From Atriophallophorus winterbourni (taxonomy: Eukaryota; Platyhelminthes; Trematoda; Plagiorchiida; Microphallidae), in assembly GCA_013407085.1 (NCBI GenBank), contig JACCGJ010013582.1, positions 62,001 to 126,000 of the forward strand: a stretch of DNA of 64,000 nucleotides, read 5' to 3'. Shown piece by piece: positions 56,389 through 64,000 of this stretch. Under the pieces are notes generated by a model. The model was not told where the DNA came from and did not search any database. It was given only the letters and a program-made list of their open reading frames with translations. Made by a program: the position numbers and the translations under genes. Position 1 is the first letter of the stretch; each line of letters begins with the position of its first letter.

Positions 56389-56699
56389 TGTAATGGTCTA
56401 AAAAGCATTCAGCTTAACAATAACCATAGGGTGGAGTTATGAGGTTTATACAATAAAAAAGAAGAACAGGAAAACTCATGTAGTGTAAATCGTATCAAAG
56501 TTTGGGTTGTCTCTCAAGTATTTGTCCAAATTAGCTTTAAAAATATCCAGGTTGGCTGAGTGTGTAACAGTGGAGGGGAGGGTGTTCCATGTGAAACTTA
56601 CACGTACAGCATATGAATATCTTCGACAGTTCAGTCTTGAAGTGGGAATAAGCACTGAAAGTTCGTGTTTCCTTTTTAAACCACATAGAGCATGACGAC
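56361..56699 (-). pseudogene. CR1-like LINE C-terminus, 5' truncated
   Basis: The minus-strand frame reads RLNCRRYSYAVRVSFTWNTLPSTV, then LDIFKANLDKYLRDN, the standard last segment of CR1-like LINE proteins (SV.....WN.LP......F...L). It is cut at its 5' side by the TA microsatellite at 56,700 and ends with the 10-bp tandem repeat. Confidence 0.75.
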
Positions 56700-56700
56700 T

Positions 56701-56748
<48 letters not shown>
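56700..56748. repeat. (TA)n microsatellite
   Basis: A TA run with one AA interruption, marking the 5' truncation point of the LINE fragment. Confidence 0.95.
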
Positions 56749-56750
<2 letters not shown>

Positions 56751-57721
56751 TTCACTTTTTTTAAGAATAATCTCGCAATGGCTTTCATAAATCACGAATT
56801 GTTTTATATGTAATTGACCTCCATTAAAAGATGTCGACCATAAGTTGGTCGTAGTGGATTTAAACATTCATGTTCATCAACTAAAATAGTAACTCACTTA
56901 ATTTTAGATTTGATAAAATCGCTTTATTTTAACAGAGAGAACAAAATAACCCTAATCAATTATGAGAACGCTATCATGATACAACACTTTATCCAAATTT
57001 AGTACACCAGGTGGTTCATTTAATTTCACAACATATGCTTGGGAGATACTCAATTCTCATGATAACCTTGTTCGTCTAATCTGAAATCTTTTATTGTTTT
57101 CATGAAGCCTCGGAATTGATCTTGATTCATCCAGGAGGGGTATGCAGATTAGCAAAAACATGGAAGAACCAACAACCAGGATTTTTCGCGTTCCATCCTA
57201 AGAAATGTTTTAGTGCATGGAGGATCAGGTGGTCGTGTCAATCAGTCCTTTTTGGTGAATTGACCTCGCTGAATCAATGCACCAGAGTTTTATTGACATG
57301 ACATACACGTTTTTTAAAGGATAGACCTTATGAAACTAAAAATTTAAAAATATTTGTTTTTATATTTACAGCTTTTTCGGGAAACATTGATTGAGCTTCT
57401 CTCAACGACTCAACAGGATAAACAAGCCAATTTCATCGCATTATGTTGAGCTCCAGATTAACATGATATACTGTTCTTGCACTCAGACGTAAGTAAAAAT
57501 TATACCGCTACAACATCCACAAGAATTCAGCTTTCTCAATATACCAACCGTACTAGTATTAGATAACACTCTCAAATTCCGATTTCTAGTGATTTTCCCA
57601 ATTAGATCTACGCGTGAGATGTTGTTAACACTTCTCAATTCATCAAATACAAAATTTTTAAAAGGTAGATATTATTCGTCGCAATCAATTGGTTAGATTA
57701 TTACCTCGTGTGATCGACTAA

Positions 57722-57928
57722 AGAAGAGTCTTACTGGATTCAATTCTAGTTTTGCTATTTTTCGTGATCATCATTTTTATAGCGCTCACGATATTCATCA
57801 TCGCTCGCATGACAGAGTCAAAACTTGTGCACACACCACTGAACATAGATGTAGCGCAACCCTTAGCTAATAACCCCGCAACAAAACCAAAGTGCATCAG
57901 TCGACATGTGTACGGTTTGTCAAAATTC
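57722..57928 (+). other. Weak candidate exon with a membrane segment
   Basis: The frame is open from after a stop at 57,719 to a stop near 57,940. It contains a strongly hydrophobic run of over 20 residues (VLLFFVIIIFIALTIFIIA) followed by a polar, proline-containing tail. TTCG followed by GTAAGA at 57,929 could be a splice donor, and CTAAAG near 57,723 a weak acceptor. No homology is recognised and no ATG opens the frame before the membrane run. It could equally be chance. Confidence 0.15.
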
Positions 57929-58587
57929 GGTAAGACCTGAGGTCAAGTTTGTGAAGTGGTAGAATTATTTGTCGAAAGTTCAGGCTTACTGCGACATATC
58001 GCTGACGTCGTACTAGGTATTGATTATTAATGGATATGTTTCTCTCAGTGTTCGTTAAATTTGCCACCCTTGCGATTCCAAACAAATAGCGTCATTGCCA
58101 AAGGCCAAAATCCGTGAGACTAAAGTATACTGAAATCTAGTAAGCAAAAATGAATAAAGTAATAAACGTTCGTGGCGTGAGAAACGCGTAGTACACCAGC
58201 TTCTTATTTGACAAATTCAGAACAACGATTCGGATATTCTACTGTACTCAATTTTATAGAAACGTCACAGCAAACGTCGAATGCAAATAGTAGAGAATCA
58301 ATTCAATTTAAATCAAAATTGCGGTTTGAAATATCTATCAAAGACAACACACGCAAAAGTGGTCTCAAAATACAAGCCAATTGCATTTGTCAAACATGGC
58401 AAATAAATTCGAAAACAATGACTGACAGTGCATAAACAATAAATTAAAACGAAAGCTTCACTAAATATGTGAACAGAAGATTTCCAATGAGACAATTACA
58501 AAAAGCACGGTTTGAGTTATAAATTCTAAAGTAAATATGAACAAAAACACGAATTGATTTGACAAAAATCAATAATGTTTCAAAAGT

Positions 58588-58628
58588 AGAAAGAAGAAGA
58601 AGAAAAAGAAGAAAAAGAAAAAGAAGAA
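58588..58628. repeat. (GAA/GAAA)n purine-rich microsatellite
   Basis: Imperfect GAA and GAAAAA repeats, purine-only on the plus strand. Confidence 0.85.
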
Positions 58629-59419
58629 TTGCAAAGCTACATAACACTTAACATGTCTCTTACACCTTCCACAAAATCCTCCCATTGAGTTAAAATGTCT
58701 AATCAACTTAGCTAATGTGTCCGCAAACTTCAAACTTTCGAGCAAAAAAGCACAACAGAATAAAGCAAGTGACTTCATTCATTGGCGAGTGACACACGCT
58801 ATGTCACATTAGTATCACCGAACACCCGTGGCTTTGTATAGGGAATACGTTTGCTAGACAATGACCCACAAAGTCCTCAGGTTCAGTACCGTCACCTACA
58901 AGTGACTTATGCATGCAATCCCGCCCGAACGAGATTTGTGTATTTCATCCTCAAAAAGCGACATCTTGCACCATCTAAACATCCCAAATCTACAAAATGA
59001 TATTAGTGTATCCGGGGTTCGGAACACAAATGACCCAGGCGTTGCACAAACGAACGCCTTGTGCCAATCATATGGATCGCCATGCCGACCATATGTCCTG
59101 CCCATTTTGGTTGATTCAGTGTCACGTGAACCAGGCCTACTATTCAGTTAAAGGTCCAAGCCCTTTGAAGCTAACATTTTTCAAAACCGAAATGACGAAT
59201 AATATGAAACGTGAATGGAAAGCCAATAGGAGAAAAACCTACCACAAATCGTCAAGTTAAGCTTGCCCAATGTAATAGCTGGAAGCAAGCAAACTGATAG
59301 TACCGACCCACAAACGACTTGTGTTGCGGTTTAACCTAAATGTCATGCGATACCTCTAAAAAAACTTGAGCAATCCGACTATAACAGGTTTGAGCTTCTG
59401 ATAACTTTTCATGATTCGA

Positions 59420-61390
59420 ACACCGCAAACTTTATAACATTTTTATATACAAATTCACAAATCTTGCTGAACGAATTAGCTGAACTAACCGAGATATGTT
59501 CGCTCTAATCACCTGACATTATCGCCATTACAGAAACATAGTATTCGTATCAATACATCAAACCGGAAATATCAATTTCAAATACCAATTTTGTAAGGAA
59601 CGATCAATAGAGAAGTGGTGGTGGTGTTGCTCTTTATTACAATAATAGACTCCAGTGCCATCCAATAGACAAGACAGAATTCACGCTCGAGGATACGATT
59701 TGGTGCACTTTTACACTGATGTCTGGTTAAGTTAGCATTATTGATGTGGTCTACCGGTCCCCTTTATCTAAGGAATCGTACAACGAAAGGTAAATTCAAG
59801 TGGTTTAGCGATTGACTCGCACATATCATGCAACGACACTTATTATGGGTGATTGTAATCTGTCCACCCTTTATCTCGAGGACGATTCATCCCTACGAAC
59901 GCCAGAATACAGATTTCGAGAGGTACTAGTTTTAATATCGTTATACAACCATGTTAACGAATGTACTCAGAAAAGAGGTTCTGACCGCCCCTCTGACTTG
60001 GATTTGGTGTTAACATCGGAGGAACTATCTATCAAAGAGATGGAATTCCAGACTCCACTGGGTCTTAGCGACCATTCAGTGCTTGTGTTTGACTAATTTT
60101 GCAGTACTGAACAATCGCTTGCTCCGCATGGGGTGGTTTAACGAGTAGATAGATTGAGCATGGGTAATCCGCTCGTGAAGATTCCGCATTTTCAGACGAA
60201 CATTATAACACGTGACTCGGAATGGAACGAACTGATAGTTTTTTGAAACTGAAGATAGACGAAAACTCGCACATCGTTCAGAAAAGGCGCGTCAATGAAC
60301 GTGGTTTTGTTCTCCGTAGCAGAACAAAAAAGTGGATGGCACTGGAACGAGCAGCTTGGGTGCAGCCTGAAGCCATCAATTCCTCTAATTCTTGGCAACA
60401 TTTCTGTATCTTACGCAACAAATAACTGCACTTATTCGTTACGATAAAAAAGCGCACTTATTAATGCTTCTTTTGAAAATAAACCACATCCCTTATTTAT
60501 TATACAAAATGATGAACGCGGAAGCAAAAGTCAACCTAGGTACTTTTTCCAGCCAGAATGGCGAAAAACTCACTGAAGAAGCGTTGACAACGACAAATAT
60601 TCTTTTAATTTACTAATCTATTGTGCTCGTGCCAAATGTTCTAGTGGAACGTTCTGAATACTCAATCGAAACAGCAATCAAAACGTTGTGCGATATTTCG
60701 AGAAAATCCAATGATTGTTGCAAGACATTTGCTCAAAGTAAATGTAAGTAAATGCCTTGTTGCGAATGTCATCACACCGGATGTGCTCTGGTTCTGTCAC
60801 CGTCAGCTTTGTGATCCGCTTTCTAGGCTGTTTAACTATTCGTTGCTCCAGAACGTTGTACCGAAATATTGGAAGTCCGGTGTGGTAACACCTATCTTCG
60901 AAGAAGCTGCCGATCTAATGCTGCAAATTATCGTCCCGTCAAACATCTACCTGTTATCGCTAAGCACATGGAACGTATAGTCTATAAGAATGGTTGCACA
61001 CTTTGAATCGCATAATTTGTTTTCGTCAGCGCACCACGGATTTCGATCTCACCGATCTTGTCTCACAATTATTCTCATCGCGTTAGACGACTGGATAAAG
61101 TAGTTAGATGAAATTTCTTGCATCCACGTCTGTTACCTAAACATTTCGAAAGCTTTTGACAGCGTCAATTATTATTAGCTTCTTCAGAAACTGATTCATT
61201 TAGGAATATGTGATCTACTGCTCTCATGGTTGTGCGACAATCTGTCAGATCGCGACGCCCGAGTTAAATTTAACCGAGCGCTCTCCCCAACGTTTAAAAC
61301 CAACGATCTGAAGACCCCAAGGATCTGCGCTAGACTTGATCTACTTTTTGTTGTCCAAAAATTATTTACCCTTCCCTCATACCGTGCAAA
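59420..61390 (+). pseudogene. CR1-like LINE with endonuclease and decayed RT
   Basis: The endonuclease begins near 59,430 (FLYTNSQILLNELAEL, then SPDIIAITET near 59,510). It continues with a GGGVALYYNNRL stretch (59,618-59,652), a VDVVYRSP-like block near 59,740, MGDCNLS (catalytic, near 59,845-59,865) and GLSDHSVLVFD at 60,060-60,096 (catalytic Asp-His). RT follows in pieces: LFNYSLLQNVVPKYWKSGVVTPIF (60,828-60,900), a SKAFD-like block near 61,145-61,160 and a QGSA-like block near 61,318. Stops and frame changes are common after 60,100. The right end is approximate. Confidence 0.78.
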
Positions 61391-61689
61391 ATGGTCCTGA
61401 ACTTAACTGAAGAATACGAGCAATCAATTAAGCTGCGCATCCAACTAATAATTTGTTCATTGTAATGAAACTATTGTTCGAATAAACAGTTTACAAATAT
61501 CTTATTTTGATTGAAAATGTGCAGTGTTATTCCCCTGATTGAACATCAGAGCCACTGATACATAATTCAGTCAAAAATAACCTGACCAATTTTATGTGAA
61601 TACATACATTCCTATGAATTGATATAAAGGTGCATATGCCGAACCGCACATCCCAAGTTCGGTCCCAGGAAAGCTCAAACGAGCGATTG
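61391..61689. other. Spacer between two LINEs
   Basis: About 300 bp with no coding signal; it probably includes the 3' end of the upstream LINE. Confidence 0.35.
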
Positions 61690-62881
61690 TTTTGAAGCAA
61701 AAGATTCTGATAAGACTGCTGTGTTGGATGAGAAACACTTAGCATTCCTGAGGTTCGACGGTATGCCAACAGATGAGAACTTACGTCTTCGAAGAGCTGC
61801 GAGAAACAAGGTCTAACAAACTGCGAGGCGATGTGCAAACGACTATTGAACTGAAGTTAGCCTTAATAATAAAAATGCTGCGGATACCGGTAATTTTCAA
61901 GGTATGTATTATGGGATCAATAGAGCCATTGGACGAAAAAATCTTGAAACAGCTCCTATTGAGGCTGCGTCTGGGACTCGATTGTTCACAAAACTCAACA
62001 GAAGGCAGGATAGGTGAGTCACTCCTCATCTGTTTATACTAGGGAGAGAACGGTTGAGTTGTATGCACTAAAATGTCGAGAGGTTGATGACCATTGCATA
62101 TCTAGATACCCTTGTTACTTCTAATGAGCTCTATGAGGCGATCGACCGCTCAAAGAATTGAACGGCCTCTGGTGACGACGGAATTCCACCTGCGCTCATC
62201 AAACGCAGATTAGCAGCATTACTACAACCTCTTCACCACTTGCTTCTCCAGTGCTGGCGGGAGAAGGTGTTTCACAAGATAAGCGAGATACAAAAATGAT
62301 CACCGGGTGACAGAATCGACTGCAAAGAATTGCAGAGAAATCTCTTTTCTGAATGTTGTAGGCAAATTGTTTGCTAAGTCTTACATATCCGGTTACAATC
62401 TTAAGCTGAACGAATTTACTCCGAATCTCAATGTGGCTGAAGCAAGGAAAGATCAGGCATTGACATGATCTTCTTCCTGAGACAACTTCAAAATAGTGTC
62501 GGGAACAGCGTATTCCATTATACGCTGTTTTTATCGATTTAACTAAGGCTTCCGACTACGTCAGCAGAAAGTATCTTTTAGAAATCCTTAGTCTGATAGG
62601 CCGCGGCCCAAGGCTGCTCACACTTGTTATTTCGTTCAACTCAGGCATGAAAGGCTCAGTCAATTTTAACGGTTGCACTTCATAAGCATTTGAAATTCGC
62701 CGAAACGTCAAACAAGGGTGTATTCATGCTCACACGCTGTTCTGCATTTTCTTTGATATGCTTCAGAAGCACGCTTTTAGGACGCGAACACAAGATATTT
62801 ACATACGCAAGCTAAGTGATGGCAAGCTTTTCAACCTGAACCGGTTGAGAGTACAAACCAAAGCACGGGATGTGCTAATCT

Positions 62882-63325
62882 GTGACCTGTTGTTTTTCTG
62901 ACGATGCAGCCTTTCTTTTTCATTCTCAAGAGAACTTACAGTTGCTAATGTACTATTGTTCGTCGGCATGCAATGACCTCGGTCTGGCGATCAGAATAAG
63001 CAAGACTAAAGTCCTTGGTCAAGGTAATGTATCGCCACCAAGCATCACTATTATAAACTGCCAGCTTGAATCAGTACATTATTTCACATATCTTTGTTCA
63101 ACAATTGTGGATAACCTTTTGCTGGACACGGAGATTAACAAGAACAGTGACAGAGCTGCTGTCATTTTGTCTCGATTGAACTCTCGTGTTTGGGGTAACC
63201 GCACACTAACTGTAAATACAAAGATGATGACATACAGTTCGTGCGTATTAAATGCTTCACTATACAGCAGTAAAACGTGGACCACACACGCAAGACACGA
63301 ACGGAAGCTGAATGCTTCTATTTAA
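62882..63325 (+). pseudogene. LINE RT thumb and connector, open stretch
   Basis: A 147-codon open part of the RTE-like LINE. CFSDDAAFLFHS holds the altered catalytic box, followed by the primer-grip region (NDLGLAIRISKTKVLGQG) and the connector (VHYFTYLCSTIVDNLLLDTEINK...AVILSRLNSRVWGN). The matching stretch in the minus-strand copy is 31,598-31,299. Upstream RT is frameshifted, so no full protein is possible. The first codon is not ATG. Confidence 0.8.
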
Positions 63326-63506
63326 GAAGCTTGCGTCGTTTCTTGAACATATCGTGGATGGACAGAGTGACTAACGCTGAAGTGCTCTCAAAAGATGGTC
63401 TACAGAGCATGTTTCTCCTCTAACGTAAGCGTCACTAACGGTGGAATGTTTTTATGTCTAGAGAATGTAAGATGGTCGTATTCCGAAAGATCTATTCAAA
63501 TGTGAG

Positions 63507-63797
63507 TTGCAAATAGGAAGACAACTATTGGGCAGACCGCACTTGCGGTACAAATATTTTTGCAACAGAGATATGATAGCTCTTGACATTGAACCCGCGA
63601 GCTGTAAAGAACTTGGTCTTGACTGCAATTTGAAGGCATCGTGTGAAGCCAGTATGCCAGCTCGTAGAGAGCAGATAGAGCGCTTGGCAGCTAAATCCAG
63701 ATTACGTGCGTGCGTGCATCTGATGCAATACAACAGTGTTTTGACGATCGTTGCAAGCGCTGTGGGAGAAATTGATTCTCCGAAACTGACTGTTTAG
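63507..63797 (+). pseudogene. LINE C-terminal domain
   Basis: The end of the RTE-like LINE protein: GRPHLRYKYFCNRDMIALDIEPASCKELGLD, then RREQIERLAAKSRLR. It corresponds to 30,974-30,720 in the minus-strand copy (RDMKALDIDSASWEKLAL, then KEQLQLLAAKRRSRRR). The role of this basic domain is unknown; nucleic-acid binding is likely. Confidence 0.75.
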
Positions 63798-64000
63798 TGA
63801 TTCAGAAAGCTGAAAACATGAAATCGTGATGCAATTGTGATGTACATTCAGGGTCGGCATCAATCGACGAAAGCCAACATTGGCTTAATACATGTTCAGT
63901 GAAGAATAAGTATTCACATGCATTTGGTTCACAAACCCTACGATCAGTTTCGCGTTGTTATCAGATATAATCCTTATTAACTTGAAGGGTGAATAAATGA

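Larger units (their letters stand above)
56749..59419. other. No recognised gene; one weak exon candidate
   Basis: AT-rich sequence with short frames. The only item worth noting is the hydrophobic frame at 57,722-57,928, listed separately, and a GAA-rich microsatellite at 58,588-58,628. The last part (58,900-59,400) could be the 5' region of the LINE that follows. Confidence 0.35.
61690..63880 (+). pseudogene. RTE-like LINE, 3' two-thirds, decayed
   Basis: The same family as 30.6-34.6 kb. It starts in the linker (FLRFDGMPTDEN-like near 61,745), followed by the ASGDDGIPPALIK block near 62,168-62,205, FLNVVGKLFAK near 62,350 and RT pieces in shifting frames to 62,800. FSDDAAFLF (the YADD box altered) is near 62,895. 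The RT end (ACNDLGLAIRISKTKV, then FTYLCSTIVDN) is near 62,965-63,110. The last domain (63,507-63,797) ends before a tail with CGACGAAAGCCAAC near 63,880. It is 5' truncated relative to the copy at 30.6-34.6 kb. Confidence 0.8.

Overview
This window looks like gene-poor, repeat-dominated nuclear DNA of a flatworm, most likely a trematode of the schistosome type. That is an inference from three things: the overall AT-richness; the mix of element families (CsRn1-like Gypsy elements with a TTGGTGAGCCCG primer site, CR1-like and RTE-like LINEs, and Penelope-like elements with a GIY-YIG domain); and a tandem array of tRNA-derived repeats carrying hammerhead ribozymes, the type of repeat known in schistosomes as Sm-alpha. 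I recognise no intact host gene. Almost every recognisable coding stretch is a broken retroelement.

Layout. 1-180: CR1-like reverse transcriptase (RT) remnant. 2.1-6.7 kb: a CR1-like LINE split by a minus-strand CsRn1-like LTR element (3441-5327) with an exact TATT target duplication. 7.4-9.4 kb: minus-strand LINE missing its RT core. 9.75-12.35 kb: plus-strand CsRn1-like Gypsy missing most of pol. 12.3-16.1 kb: nothing recognised. 16.16-19.43 kb: a large imperfect palindrome whose left arm is interrupted by a Penelope-like element (PLE). 20.3 kb: small PLE remnant. 24.6-25.4 kb: two LINE 3' ends pointing at each other. 25.4-30.6 kb: nothing recognised. 30.6-34.6 kb: nearly full-length but decayed minus-strand RTE-like LINE. 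35.4-53.3 kb: satellite array interrupted by a PLE (35.8-38.06 kb) and by a Gypsy element with two LTRs (38,192-42,453). 53.3-54.25 kb: CR1-like remnant. 55.5-56.3 kb: two further satellite units on the opposite strand. 56.36-56.7 kb: CR1-like 3' end. 59.4-61.4 kb: CR1-like LINE. 61.7-63.9 kb: RTE-like LINE 3' half.

The most notable content is self-cleaving RNA. Each satellite unit (about 425 bp) has a tRNA-like head with Pol III A and B boxes, followed directly by a compact type I hammerhead: CTGATGA, stem GCTCT/AGAGC, GAAA, a 2-bp stem III, and GTC before a stem I strand. Three units keep every core base (45,362-45,406; 47,801-47,845; 50,241-50,285). They occupy the same slot in three copies of a 2.44-kb higher-order repeat. 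A second, unrelated hammerhead-like motif sits in the tails of two PLE copies, each with a damaged GAAA box. The window therefore holds two ribozyme-bearing repeat families, and one PLE has inserted within the ribozyme region of the satellite.

The nesting gives a relative history: satellite array first, then PLE and Gypsy insertions into it, and unequal exchange that produced the higher-order repeats. All homology calls were made by reading, without database searches. LINE clade names and element ends are approximate.
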